From: JABDJZ01 sp047619685 | Lineage (GTDB): Bacteria > Bacteroidota > Rhodothermia > Rhodothermales > UBA10348 | DNA length: 60,841 nucleotides | Reading direction: 5' to 3' | NCBI GenBank assembly: GCA_047619685.1 | Contig: JBLHLC010000026.1 | Span: forward strand, 1-60,841 | Part shown: piece by piece, positions 44,644 to 53,018 of the stretch | Layout: the number at the start of each line of letters is the position of its first letter | How positions within the stretch are numbered: position 1 is the first letter of the stretch | The notes under the pieces: generated by a model | What the model was told of the DNA's origin: nothing | The model's database searches: none | What the model saw: the letters and a program-made list of their open reading frames with translations, nothing else | Made by a program: the position numbers and the translations under genes

Positions 44644-44690
44644 AACCGGGGGGCCGGTAGCATCTGAGACTGGCCCCCGGTTCATTTTTG
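44644..44690 (+). terminator. Strong intrinsic terminator after the amt unit
   Basis: The left arm AACCGGGGGGCCGGT (44644-44658) pairs with ACTGGCCCCCGGTT (44669-44682), allowing one bulged G and one weak pair, with a 10-base loop. CATTTTTG follows. It lies 19 bases past the barrel-gene stop and separates the amt unit from the methionine unit. Confidence 0.85.
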
Positions 44691-44701
44691 TCGCTGCGGG
44701 C

Positions 44702-44731
44702 TTGCGCATCCGTTCGCTGGCAGCGTATTAT
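44702..44731 (+). promoter_or_regulatory. Promoter for the SAM riboswitch / met transcript
   Basis: TTGCGC (44702-44707) and TATTAT (44726-44731) are separated by 18 bases. The predicted transcription start near 44738 coincides with the first base of riboswitch helix P1 (44739), which supports the call. Confidence 0.55.
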
Positions 44732-44738
44732 TGAAGCA

Positions 44739-44873
44739 GCTCATCAAGAAGGGTGGAGGGTGCAGGCCCTACGATACCCTGGCAACCCCGGCGTCATGTC
44801 TCCCAGACTACGACGCGGGAAGGTGCCAACTCCTGCCTCAACTCCGAGAAATCGGGAACGGGGATAGATGAGC
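44739..44873 (+). ncRNA. SAM-I (S-box) riboswitch aptamer
   Basis: P1 is GCTCATC (44739-44745) with GATGAGC (44867-44873). Inside are the S-box consensus blocks: TCAAGAAGGGTGGAGGG, GGCCC, CTGGCAACC, AAGGTGCCAACTCCTGCC and a kink-turn region, in the correct order. It binds S-adenosylmethionine and lowers expression of the downstream metY-metX-metB genes when SAM is plentiful. Confidence 0.93.
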
Positions 44874-44901
44874 GGGAGACCAACAGTCTTTGCGCTGTAT
44901 A

Positions 44902-44936
44902 CCTCTTCCGCTTCACTCCGCGGACGAGGTTTTTTT
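44902..44936 (+). terminator. SAM-riboswitch expression-platform terminator
   Basis: CCTCTTCCGC (44902-44911) pairs with GCGGACGAGG (44920-44929), one mismatch, and seven T residues follow directly (44930-44936). An alternative hairpin, CGAGGT (44925-44930) with ACCTCG (44939-44944), spans the U-run and would exclude the terminator stem. So the switch probably acts on transcription. Confidence 0.82.
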
Positions 44937-44995
44937 ATACCTCGACCGCAGAGTGACTGGCTTCGCAGCCAGATCTGAACCGAGGGGCTGGGCTT

Positions 44996-45025
44996 GTTGA
45001 TGAGCGTCCATATCAACTCATCAAC
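44996..45025 (+). promoter_or_regulatory. Second hairpin before metY that repeats riboswitch P1 sequence
   Basis: GTTGATGAG (44996-45004) and CTCATCAAC (45017-45025) form a perfect 9-base stem with a 12-base loop, ending 8 bases before the metY ATG. Its arms contain the same words as P1: CTCATCAA also occurs at 44740-44747 and GATGAG at 44867-44872. The leader can therefore make alternative long-range pairs. A smaller hairpin, CTGGCT/AGCCAG (44957-44972), precedes it. Confidence 0.65.
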
Positions 45026-45033
45026 TTCAGCAT

Positions 45034-46356
45034 ATGTCTACCAACGGACAGCCCCAGCGCTTCGAAACCCTTCAGCTCCACGCAGGCCAAACTCCGGCTG
45101 CTGGTTCCAACGCGCGCGCAGTGCCCATCGTGGCCTCGACGTCGTTCACCTTCGATTCTGCCGAGCACGGCGCAGACCTCTTCGCGCTCCGCAAATTCGG
45201 AAACATCTACAGCCGGATCATGAATCCGACTACCGATGTCTTCGAGCAGCGCATTGCGGCGCTTGAGGGCGGCGTCGCTGCCCTGGCCACCTCCAGCGGA
45301 CAGGCCGCCCAGTTGCTGGCCCTGACCACGCTGGCCGAGGCCGGAGACAACATCGTTTCGACCAGTTTTCTCTACGGCGGCACGTTCAACCAGTTCAAGG
45401 TCACCTTCCCGAGGCTGGGCATCGACGTCCGCTTCGTGGATGGCGACGACCCGGCGGGCTTCGAGGCGCTGATCGACGAGCGGACCAAGGCGCTATACGT
45501 GGAGACCATCGGCAACCCAAGATTCAACATCCCGGACTTCGAGGCGCTGGCGGAAGTGGCAAACCGCAACGGCGTCCCTCTGGTGGTGGACAACACGTTT
45601 GGCGCGGGCGGCTACCTCTTCAGGCCTCTTGAGCATGGTGCGCACATCGTTACTGCAAGCGCCACCAAATGGATTGGCGGCCACGGAACCACCATCGGTG
45701 GCGTCATCGTGGACGGCGGGACTTTCCCATGGAATAATGGCCGCTTCCCCGGCTTTACCGAACCGGCGCCCGGTTACCACGGCCTGAAGTTCTGGGATAC
45801 GTTTGGGCCGGACGGTGTAGTCGGAGCCAACGTGGCATTCATCATCCGTGCCCGCGTGGAGGGCCTCCGGGACATCGGCGCCTGCCAGAACCCGTTTGGC
45901 TCCTTCCTCCTGTTGCAGGGCCTTGAGACGCTTTCCCTGAGGGTCCAGCGTGCCTGCGACAACGCACACGAACTGGCGCTCTGGCTCAAGGCCCGCCCGG
46001 AAGTGGAGTGGGTCAGCTACCCCGGACTGAGCGACCACCCGTACCACGAGGCGGCCACCAAGTACCTGAGAAACGGCTATGGCGGAGTGCTTTCGTTTGG
46101 CGTGCGCGGCGGCCTTGAGGCCGGACAGGCCTTCGTGAACAGCGTCAAACTCGCCAGTCATGTGGCCAATGTCGGCGATGCCAAGACGCTGGTCATCCAC
46201 CCGTCCAGTACCACGCATCAGCAGCTCTCGGCAAGCGAGCAGATCACCTCTGGCGTAACGCCTGACCTGATCCGTGTCTCCGTTGGCATCGAACACATCG
46301 AAGACATCTATGCCGACTTCGCACAGGCCCTCGAGACCGTACCGGAGCTGGTTTAG
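45034..46356 (+). CDS. metY: O-acetylhomoserine sulfhydrylase
   Basis: 440 residues, Cys/Met-metabolism PLP family of the long MetY type. It makes homocysteine directly from O-acetylhomoserine and sulfide. It opens with FETLQLHAGQTP and has YSRIMNPTTDVFEQRIAALEGG, VDNTFGAGGYLFRPLEHGA, and the PLP lysine Lys212 in SATKWIGGHGTTIGG. First gene behind the SAM-I riboswitch, followed two bases later by metX, whose product is its substrate. Confidence 0.93.
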   Translation: MSTNGQPQRFETLQLHAGQTPAAGSNARAVPIVASTSFTFDSAEHGADLFALRKFGNIYSRIMNPTTDVFEQRIAALEGGVAALATSSGQAAQLLALTTLAEAGDNIVSTSFLYGGTFNQFKVTFPRLGIDVRFVDGDDPAGFEALIDERTKALYVETIGNPRFNIPDFEALAEVANRNGVPLVVDNTFGAGGYLFRPLEHGAHIVTASATKWIGGHGTTIGGVIVDGGTFPWNNGRFPGFTEPAPGYHGLKFWDTFGPDGVVGANVAFIIRARVEGLRDIGACQNPFGSFLLLQGLETLSLRVQRACDNAHELALWLKARPEVEWVSYPGLSDHPYHEAATKYLRNGYGGVLSFGVRGGLEAGQAFVNSVKLASHVANVGDAKTLVIHPSSTTHQQLSASEQITSGVTPDLIRVSVGIEHIEDIYADFAQALETVPELV

Positions 46357-46358
46357 CC

Positions 46359-47435
46359 ATGTGTAGCGAGTCCATCGGTGTGATTGCCCTGGCGCCTGCC
46401 GCCTCTGACGCACGCGTGCTTGTCTTGCCTGAGCTCCGGCTCGAGTCGGGACGCATGCTGCGGCAGGTGCCTGTGTCGTACCAGACGTGGGGCGCCCTGA
46501 ACAAACGCGGGGACAACGTGGTGGTGATCTGCCACGCCCTCACCGGCGACACGAACGCTGCCGCCTGGTGGCCCAAACTGGTGGGCCCAGGCAGGGCGGT
46601 GGACACGGACAAGCTGTTCGTGATCTGCGCCAACACGCTGGGGTCTCCGTATGGCAGCGCGTCCCCCATCACGCTGAACGTGGATACCGGCCAAAACTTT
46701 GGCTCCGCCTTTCCGGGTGTCACCATCCGGGATACCGTGACGGCACACCGCGTCCTTCTCCGGCACCTGGGCGTCAAGCGGGTGGCGTCCGTGATCGGCG
46801 GATCCATGGGCGGCATGCTTGCTCTGGAGTGGGGCTTCCATCGGGACCTGGTGCGATCCTTCGTGGTCATTGCCGCGGGTGGCCAGCACTCCCCGTGGAG
46901 TATTGCGTGGGGCGAAGCGCAGCGCCAGGCCATCTATGCCGATCCCGATTATCAGGACGGCGCCTACCCGGAGGACCGCCCTCCGGTCCGGGGCCTGTCT
47001 GTGGCAAGGATGATGGCCATGGTTTCGTACAGGTCTTCCGGAGAATTTGCCGACCGATTCGGCCGTTCGCGGTCGGCCGACGGCTTTGAAGTGGAATCAT
47101 ACCTCCACCATCAGGGCTCGAAGCTCAACGGCCGGTTCGATGCCAACTGCTACGTGTCCCTCACGCAGCAAATGGATACTCACGACGTTGGGCGTGGCCG
47201 TGGCGGCTACGAAAAGGCACTGGACTCCCTCCCGCAACCCGCCCTTGTGGTGGGTATCCGTTCAGACGTCCTCTACCCGTTACACGAGCAGGTCGAGCTT
47301 GCATCGCTCCTGCCCGGTGGCCGGCTCGAGGTGCTCTCCAGTCCGTTTGGCCACGACAGTTTCCTTGTTGATCACGCCGGCTTGGCCGAGATCGTCCTCC
47401 CCTTTCTCAATCAGTTCGTTTACCCGTATTCCTGA
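46359..47435 (+). CDS. metX: Homoserine O-acetyltransferase
   Basis: 358 residues, alpha/beta hydrolase fold. It acetylates homoserine using acetyl-CoA. Nucleophile Ser149 lies in VIGGSMGGMLALEWG. The family blocks VVICHALTGDTNAA, FVICANTLGSPYGSASP and, near the end, the catalytic aspartate and histidine (GIRSDVLYPLHEQ and SSPFGHDSFLVD) are present. Substrate acyl choice (acetyl versus succinyl) is not resolved by motif, but the metY partner favours acetyl. Confidence 0.93.
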   Translation: MCSESIGVIALAPAASDARVLVLPELRLESGRMLRQVPVSYQTWGALNKRGDNVVVICHALTGDTNAAAWWPKLVGPGRAVDTDKLFVICANTLGSPYGSASPITLNVDTGQNFGSAFPGVTIRDTVTAHRVLLRHLGVKRVASVIGGSMGGMLALEWGFHRDLVRSFVVIAAGGQHSPWSIAWGEAQRQAIYADPDYQDGAYPEDRPPVRGLSVARMMAMVSYRSSGEFADRFGRSRSADGFEVESYLHHQGSKLNGRFDANCYVSLTQQMDTHDVGRGRGGYEKALDSLPQPALVVGIRSDVLYPLHEQVELASLLPGGRLEVLSSPFGHDSFLVDHAGLAEIVLPFLNQFVYPYS

Positions 47436-47436
47436 C

Positions 47437-48615
47437 ATGAAGACCCAAACCAAACTGGCTCTTGCCGGGCAACGCGTTGACGTTGCGTACAACGCCATTG
47501 TCCCCCCTATCTACCAGACGGCGACCTTCCGGTTTGAGGATGTGGGGGTCACAAAGGGTTACGACTATACACGGAGTGGTAACCCCACGCGGGCGGCGCT
47601 TGAGGACGCGCTCGCCAATCTGGACGGCGGCGTCGGGGCAGTTGCCGTATCAACGGGAATGGCCGCCGTAAGCACCACTTTGGCGCTTCTGGATGCGGGC
47701 TCCCGCGTGGTGTGCAGCCACGACTGTTACGGCGGCACCGAACGGTTGCTGACCCATTTTCAGGACCAGGGCAAGCTCGTTGTGGATTTTGTGGATCTGA
47801 GCGATGAAATCGCGCTTCGAAAGGCGCTCTCCACACCCACCGCTCTGGTGTGGATCGAGACCCCGTCCAACCCCCTGCTGAGGATCACGGACGTCGCACT
47901 TGTGGCGCGCGTGGCACATGAGGCTGGCGCGCTTGTGGCCGTGGACAACACCTTCCTCTCGCCCGTTTTCCAACTGCCCATTTCGCTTGGCGCAGATCTG
48001 GTCACCTATTCGACCACCAAGTACCTCAACGGGCACTCTGACGTGGTTGGCGGCGCCATCGTAGCGGCGACGGAGGAACTGAACGACCGCATCCAGTTCA
48101 CCGCAAACTGTCTGGGCACTGTAGCGCAGCCGTTCGATTGCTGGCTGGTCCTCAGGGGCATGAAGACCCTTCCGCTTCGGTTGGCACGTCATGCCGAAAA
48201 CGCCGATGCCGTGGCCAGGCATCTGGATGCGCACCCCGCAGTAAGCAAGGTGTACTACCCCGGCCTGGAAGACCACGAAGGACACGAACTGGCCAGCAGC
48301 CAGCAGTACGGGTTTGGCGGCATGGTATCGTTCAAACTTGCGGGAGACTGGGAGGCCGTTAAGCGGCTGCTGATGGGCACACGGGTCTTCGCACTGGCCG
48401 AATCTCTCGGAGGCGTCGAGTCCCTGATCGAGCACCCGTCAAGCATGAGTCACGCATCCATGAGGGAGGAAGCGCGCCTGGAAGCGGGCATCACCGACGA
48501 CGTGATCAGGCTCTCGGTCGGTATCGAATCCATCGACGATCTGCTCGCCGACCTGGATGCTGCTTTGGAGGCGGCGATACCTGAGGCCCTGGCTAACGCC
48601 TTGGTGGCGGCATAG
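47437..48615 (+). CDS. metB: Cystathionine gamma-synthase-type PLP enzyme
   Basis: 392 residues from the ATG at 47437, one base after metX. It shows YDYTRSGNPTRAALEDALANLDGG, CYGGTERLLTHF, VAVDNTFLSPVF and the PLP lysine Lys195 in TYSTTKYLNGHSDVVGG, and ends SIDDLLADLDAAL. This subfamily includes cystathionine gamma-synthase, gamma-lyase and O-succinylhomoserine sulfhydrylase, which cannot be told apart here. Operon position after metX favours a biosynthetic transsulfuration role. Its 3' end faces nth with a 3-base gap. Confidence 0.85.
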   Translation: MKTQTKLALAGQRVDVAYNAIVPPIYQTATFRFEDVGVTKGYDYTRSGNPTRAALEDALANLDGGVGAVAVSTGMAAVSTTLALLDAGSRVVCSHDCYGGTERLLTHFQDQGKLVVDFVDLSDEIALRKALSTPTALVWIETPSNPLLRITDVALVARVAHEAGALVAVDNTFLSPVFQLPISLGADLVTYSTTKYLNGHSDVVGGAIVAATEELNDRIQFTANCLGTVAQPFDCWLVLRGMKTLPLRLARHAENADAVARHLDAHPAVSKVYYPGLEDHEGHELASSQQYGFGGMVSFKLAGDWEAVKRLLMGTRVFALAESLGGVESLIEHPSSMSHASMREEARLEAGITDDVIRLSVGIESIDDLLADLDAALEAAIPEALANALVAA

Positions 48616-48618
48616 GCC

Positions 48619-49242
48619 TCAGACCCCGTTTCGGGGGCACACGGGTCGTAGCGTGCAGGTCTCACAGGCGGGCTTGCGGGCATCGCACACCTGTCGGCCG
48701 TGGAGGATTATGGCGTGGCCCAGGAACGTCCACGCGTCCTGCGGAAATGCTGCCCGAAGGTCTCGCTCTACCTTAACAGGATCGGTTTGCTTGGTGAAAC
48801 CCAACCGGAAGGCCAGCCGCTTCACGTGCGTATCCACCACGAAGCCTTCGGCTTTTCCGAACCACGTGCCCAGGACCACATTGGCAGTCTTCCGAGCGAC
48901 CCCCGGGAGTCTCAGGAGGTCGTCCATTGTGTCCGGGACCTGGCCGTTGTATTCGTCCATGAGCATGCGCGCGGCGCCCAGGACGTTCTTGGCCTTGTTA
49001 CGGAAAAAGCCGGTTGAGCGTATTTCTTCCTGAAACGTCTCGAGGTCTGCGGCGGCGAAGTCCGCTACCGATCGGTACTTGAGGAATAGCTGCACTGTGA
49101 CGCGATTCACATTCACATCCGTGGTTTGCGCGGACATGATTGTGGCGAAGAGCAACTCGTGAGCGGTCCCGTGATCCAGCGCACAGTTGGCTTCCGGATA
49201 GAGCTGGTGCAGTTCGGCGGTTATCTGTTCGGTTCGGTCCAC
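48619..49242 (-). CDS. nth: Endonuclease III (DNA glycosylase/AP lyase)
   Basis: 207 residues from a GTG at 49242 (VDRTEQITAELHQLYPEA); the open frame extends to 49440, but the additional part is not family-like and similarity begins here. Helix-hairpin-helix LLRLPGVARKTANVVLG contains the catalytic lysine, VDTHVKRLAFRLG the catalytic aspartate, and CDARKPACETCTLRPVC is the C-x6-C-x2-C-x5-C 4Fe-4S motif. Removes oxidised pyrimidines in base-excision repair. The start is not certain. Confidence 0.88.
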   Translation of the reverse strand: MDRTEQITAELHQLYPEANCALDHGTAHELLFATIMSAQTTDVNVNRVTVQLFLKYRSVADFAAADLETFQEEIRSTGFFRNKAKNVLGAARMLMDEYNGQVPDTMDDLLRLPGVARKTANVVLGTWFGKAEGFVVDTHVKRLAFRLGFTKQTDPVKVERDLRAAFPQDAWTFLGHAIILHGRQVCDARKPACETCTLRPVCPRNGV

Positions 49243-49515
49243 GTGGGCAGGGTCGTGATGGTCGAGGCGTCTTTCACAGAAGAATAGGGCTGAGAGTACA
49301 GTCCGTTGCCTCAAACGGCCGAAATAACCCTCCCCATAAAGTATTGTTACACAACGATTTGCATAACAAAATTTATCATTCCGCTTGCTTAAGGGTCCCT
49401 TTGTTAGCAGGTTTATCCGCGACGAGCGCGGGAGGCTCATGGACTATTTCCGGCTTCCCAGCCCGTAGCAGGTCTCGATTCTCCATTCCTTTTCGCCCCT
49501 TGCGGGCACCGAATC

Positions 49516-49911
49516 ATGAACTCAAAGACCCTTATTGGCGCCGTGCTCGGCGGCCTCACCCTCTTCGCGGCTGGATTCGTTTTCTACGTCCTTCTGCTTG
49601 GTGACTATTTCGCTGCAGACATGGGAAGGGCCACGCCCGAATTAGTCTTCATTGTGGCTGGCGAGATCGTTATGGGCTACCTGCTGACCCGGATTCTGAG
49701 TGCCGTCGGCGCCGCGGACATTGCTGGTGGTGCAAAGGCCGGTGCCATGGTTGGCTTTCTGATTGCCCTCGGAACGGGACTGATTGAATACGGGGCAAGT
49801 GGGATCATGGACCTCACCCACTACCTGGCCGATGCCGCGGTCTGGGCCGTGCGTTATGGGCTGGCCGGAGCCGTGGTCGCCTGGTGGACCGGGCGAGACG
49901 CCGGGTCCTGA
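49516..49911 (+). CDS. Small four-span membrane protein (DUF1761-like)
   Basis: 131 residues with hydrophobic stretches at about 5-28, 44-62, 72-92 and 104-122. The start LIGAVLGGLTLFAAGFVFYVLLLGDYF parallels that of the proteins at 23481 and 32267. It is followed by a strong terminator, so it seems to be a one-gene unit. The 273 bases between this gene and nth hold no recognisable gene; they contain AT-rich stretches (49345-49420) that are the likely promoter area. Function unknown. Confidence 0.7.
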   Translation: MNSKTLIGAVLGGLTLFAAGFVFYVLLLGDYFAADMGRATPELVFIVAGEIVMGYLLTRILSAVGAADIAGGAKAGAMVGFLIALGTGLIEYGASGIMDLTHYLADAAVWAVRYGLAGAVVAWWTGRDAGS

Positions 49912-49938
49912 CGGGACTTCAGTTGGTGACTTTGGGCA

Positions 49939-49980
49939 GGCGGCCCGGCCATTCATGTGGCCGGCCGCCTGTTCTGTTTT
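49939..49980 (+). terminator. Intrinsic terminator after the 131-residue membrane-protein gene
   Basis: GGCGGCCCGGCCA (49939-49951) pairs with TGGCCGGCCGCC (49958-49969) with one bulged C, and TGTTCTGTTTT follows. Twenty-seven bases past the stop at 49911. Its U-run touches the stop codon of the converging esterase gene, so it could also serve that unit. Confidence 0.8.
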
Positions 49981-51205
49981 AGTCGACTTTCAGTAGCCAC
50001 TCTAGTTGATCACCCATCCGGGCGCGCCAAGAGGCCTCGCTATGAGTGGCCCCGTCATACTCGCGTATTTGAAAGTCACGGCCTTCCTGCCTCCCCTCCC
50101 CCAGCAGCCATTCCCTGATGGCCTCATGGGTGGGTCCGTACTGGGTATCCAGGCCTTCGGAGCCATAGTCGAAAAAGAGCCGCGCACCGGCTGGCATGGT
50201 ATCGCCATCCGCTATGTCCCGAACTACATAGGGCGTAGTGTCCGCGTCCGAGCCAGCCTCGCCCAGGGAGGCGAGCACATTGGGGGAGAGCGGGAAGTGA
50301 CTGGACACACAACCGCATGCGCTGAACTCGTCCGGGTGCTCTTTGACCAGGTAGAAGGAAATCAGTCCGCCCATGGATGACCCCATCGTGAACGTGTCCT
50401 CTGGCCCCGTGAGCGTTCGAAACTCGGCATCGATGCGCGGCATCAACTCCTCGGTCAGGAATTGTGCGTAGGAGGGTCCATCGTGCCACGGCGAGTATTC
50501 CTGCAGTCGCCGGGACGTGTTCCAAAGCCCCACCACTATAGCGGGCTCAAAGAGTCCCTCGTTGACGCCCTTGCTCATGGCCTCGTCGATTCCCCAATCC
50601 ACGCCCGTGTTCGCGAGTCGGGGGTCAAAGAGGTTTTGGCCGTCGTGCATATACAGGACACGGTATCGCCTGGTGGGGTTATCGTCATACCCTTCCGGAA
50701 GCCAGATTTCCACATGGCGGGTCTCTATGAGAAACTCTGAGGCAACGTCCGTCCAGTAGACCAACCGCCCCTTGACTCCTGAGCCGGTGGTGTCTGCGAG
50801 GTATTCGGCCGTGTCGCGCTTGAAGTCGACGATTTCGTGCGTTGGCGACTGGTCGCTGTCGGCAATCAGCCGGAAGTTGGGCATGACGGTGCCAGATGGG
50901 CCCAGCCCCTCGTGATCCCATGACCCCAGGGTGAACTTGTATTCGAACTCAAAACCGGGCTCAACCGATACGGTAGCGGTGCGCCTGGCACCTTTGCCAT
51001 CCATCGGGAATATGGCAGGGTCCCACGGGCCGAGCACCGGGAGATTGCCAGTCAGATAGACGGTCGGCGCGTCCTCGGGGACCATGGCCGTCACGCGGAT
51101 TTTGTGACCCGTGATGGTGTCCTGCTGGTCGGAACCGTCCTTGTCTGAGCACCCCGCGAGGCCTATCACGCTCAGCAGAAGGAGGAAAACGGTTAGTCGG
51201 TTCAT
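49979..51205 (-). CDS. Esterase-D family lipoprotein with N-terminal CBM20-like domain
   Basis: 408 residues. The lipoprotein signal ends in IGLAGC. Residues about 30-130 resemble a carbohydrate-binding CBM20/starch-binding-like module (VYLTGNLPVLGPWDPAIFPM, EYKFTLGSWDHEG). Residues 160-408 are a putative-esterase alpha/beta hydrolase: EIWLPEGYDDN, YRVLYMHDGQNLF, nucleophile in MGSSMGGLISFYL, and a late histidine in EYDGATHSEASW. Probably a surface or periplasmic carboxylesterase acting on a carbohydrate-linked ester or siderophore-like compound. Confidence 0.85.
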   Translation of the reverse strand: MNRLTVFLLLLSVIGLAGCSDKDGSDQQDTITGHKIRVTAMVPEDAPTVYLTGNLPVLGPWDPAIFPMDGKGARRTATVSVEPGFEFEYKFTLGSWDHEGLGPSGTVMPNFRLIADSDQSPTHEIVDFKRDTAEYLADTTGSGVKGRLVYWTDVASEFLIETRHVEIWLPEGYDDNPTRRYRVLYMHDGQNLFDPRLANTGVDWGIDEAMSKGVNEGLFEPAIVVGLWNTSRRLQEYSPWHDGPSYAQFLTEELMPRIDAEFRTLTGPEDTFTMGSSMGGLISFYLVKEHPDEFSACGCVSSHFPLSPNVLASLGEAGSDADTTPYVVRDIADGDTMPAGARLFFDYGSEGLDTQYGPTHEAIREWLLGEGRQEGRDFQIREYDGATHSEASWRARMGDQLEWLLKVD

Positions 51206-51218
51206 CTTGGGCCGCCGT

Positions 51219-51650
51219 CTATTCCTGGGGGATCAGTGGGAGAAGTCTGGAGTCGGCAAGGGCCGCCAGCCGATGCCCCATTCCGGCTAGAAAGTCCTTG
51301 TTGGAGGCAAAAGACATGAACGTCTGCACGCTTTTGTGACGAACAAGAAGCACCTGATCCCACCGTTCGTCCGTCGGACCAATGAGGTAGTGTCCGCCAG
51401 CCCCCACAAATTGCACGTCTCCGCCAGAAGCCTGCAGAAATGGAACGGTGTGTTCGGCGTACAGCCGGTAGGCTTCAGCACCCGTGATGGGGCTCTCGGG
51501 CCTGAGATCGGGAAACTCTGAGTAGTCCGCCTCCTCCCGAAACCGCAGAAAATTGAGCATGACGATCTCGCCCTGAATTCCCCTCATCAGGAAGTCTCGG
51601 CCCGCCTCCTGCGTGACCTCCAGGTAGGCTTTTTCAGGTTCTGCTGTCAT
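51219..51650 (-). CDS. DUF1330-type small protein
   Basis: 143 residues from the ATG at 51650 (MTAEPEKAYLEVT). The pattern IVMLNFLRFREEADY, ITGAEAYRLYAEHTVPFLQASGGDVQFVG and WDQVLLVRHKSVQTFMSFASN matches the DUF1330 ferredoxin-like (dimeric alpha-beta barrel) fold. Function unknown. The open frame continues upstream to 52655 opposite the amidohydrolase, but that part is antisense shadow. The gene is 13 bases upstream of the esterase gene. Confidence 0.8.
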   Translation of the reverse strand: MTAEPEKAYLEVTQEAGRDFLMRGIQGEIVMLNFLRFREEADYSEFPDLRPESPITGAEAYRLYAEHTVPFLQASGGDVQFVGAGGHYLIGPTDERWDQVLLVRHKSVQTFMSFASNKDFLAGMGHRLAALADSRLLPLIPQE

Positions 51651-51743
51651 CGTGGTTGACTTGTTGGACGGCCGGCGGCGAGCCTCAAGGTAAATACTGA
51701 CCAACGCCTTGCTACATTCTGTTTCCACGCAATCCGCCAGACC

Positions 51744-53003
51744 ATGACCCTCCGACTCTGCATCGTCCTGCTCCTTTGTGCCCTCCCGGCCCAAGCGCAG
51801 GATGCCGTAATTCGCGCCGGCACCGTTATCCATACCGACACCGGATCCAGTTCCGCGGATCAGAGGATCACGGTAACCGCAGGACGCATCAGCGGCATTG
51901 AAAAGTGGTCCGGACGGATGACCGATGACGTGATTGATCTGCGCGATCGCTATGTCATGCCCGGGATGATGGACGCTCATTCCCACGTAGCCCTCGTCGT
52001 GGATGAGCGCGTGGACGGAGGCAATTATTATGTGACCGGCCTCCTGAACCCCACGCCATTCCGTGCCGTCCAGGGTGTGGCCAACGCCAGAGACCTGCTT
52101 GAATCCGGCTTCACCACGATTCGCGACATCGGCAACAACGGCAACTACGCAGACGTGGCCATCAAGAAGGGCATCGACAGCGGCATCATTCCCGGGCCTC
52201 ACATGGAAACGTCGGGCAGGATCATCGCCCCGTTCGGCGGGCAGTTTTTCCTTCAGCCCGAAAAACCCGGACTCGGGAATCCCGAGTATTATTTCGCCGA
52301 TGGCGTGGATGACATCGTGAAGGCCGTTCGCCAGAACCTGCACTTCGGGTCCACCTTCATCAAATTGGTTGTTGACGACCAGCGCTACATCTACTCGGTG
52401 GACGAAATTCGCGCCGCTGTGACCGAAGCCGAGCGAGCGGGTACCTATGTAGCCGCCCACTGCTGGACAGAACAGGGCGCCCGAAACGCCATCGCTGCTG
52501 GTGTCAGATCCATCGAACATGGCGTCCATATGCCCGACGACGTCCTGCAAGCGGCCAAGGATGCAGGCGTGTTTCTGGTTGGAACGGAGTTCACGCTTGA
52601 AGGCCTTGCCCACTCCCTGCCAGGCGATGACCTTTCCGCGTTCCAGGCGGAGCACGACATGTTCGTGGACCGGCTGCGACGGGCTTACGCGTTGGGTGTG
52701 GACATCGTGTACGGATCAGACGCCGTTTTCTGGGATCCCAAAATGGGTCGGGGTCACGTGACGCTGGACGTGTTGAACAGTTGGCGTGAGGCTGGCGTGT
52801 CCAACGCCGACCAACTCAAGGCCATGACGACCACAGCTGCGCGGCTGCTCAGGCTGGAGAAGGACCGTGGTGGGCTTGGAAGTGGTCTGGCCGCTGATCT
52901 CGTGGCGATGCCTTCCAACCCGTTGGATGACACGAATGCGCTTTACAAGATCGATTTCGTGATGCAAAACGGGAAGGTTGTTCGGCATCCCGGGAGCCAC
53001 TGA
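51744..53003 (+). CDS. Exported metal-dependent amidohydrolase
   Basis: 419 residues with a signal peptide (LCIVLLLCALPAQAQ). Amidohydrolase motifs are MPGMMDAHSHVALV (two metal histidines), TIRDIGNNGNYAD, FIKLVVDDQRYIYSV with the usual lysine, AAHCWTEQGARNAIAAGVRSIEHGVHM and YGSDAVFWDP with the metal aspartate. This set is typical of the imidazolonepropionase/Xaa-Pro dipeptidase-like subgroup. It is probably periplasmic. Substrate unknown. Confidence 0.88.
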   Translation: MTLRLCIVLLLCALPAQAQDAVIRAGTVIHTDTGSSSADQRITVTAGRISGIEKWSGRMTDDVIDLRDRYVMPGMMDAHSHVALVVDERVDGGNYYVTGLLNPTPFRAVQGVANARDLLESGFTTIRDIGNNGNYADVAIKKGIDSGIIPGPHMETSGRIIAPFGGQFFLQPEKPGLGNPEYYFADGVDDIVKAVRQNLHFGSTFIKLVVDDQRYIYSVDEIRAAVTEAERAGTYVAAHCWTEQGARNAIAAGVRSIEHGVHMPDDVLQAAKDAGVFLVGTEFTLEGLAHSLPGDDLSAFQAEHDMFVDRLRRAYALGVDIVYGSDAVFWDPKMGRGHVTLDVLNSWREAGVSNADQLKAMTTTAARLLRLEKDRGGLGSGLAADLVAMPSNPLDDTNALYKIDFVMQNGKVVRHPGSH

Positions 53004-53018
53004 GACCGTTCTTTAGAC

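Noticed and set aside
47047..47436. Upstream extension of the metB frame inside metX
   Set aside because: The extra 130 residues are a shadow of metX. The family N-terminus begins at 47437.
49243..49440. N-terminal extension of nth
   Set aside because: The added residues (RRLDHHDPAH and upstream) do not resemble endonuclease III, and the stretch is AT-rich like a promoter region.
51651..52655. N-terminal extension of the DUF1330 gene
   Set aside because: It is antisense to the amidohydrolase gene; the DUF1330 similarity starts at the ATG at 51650.
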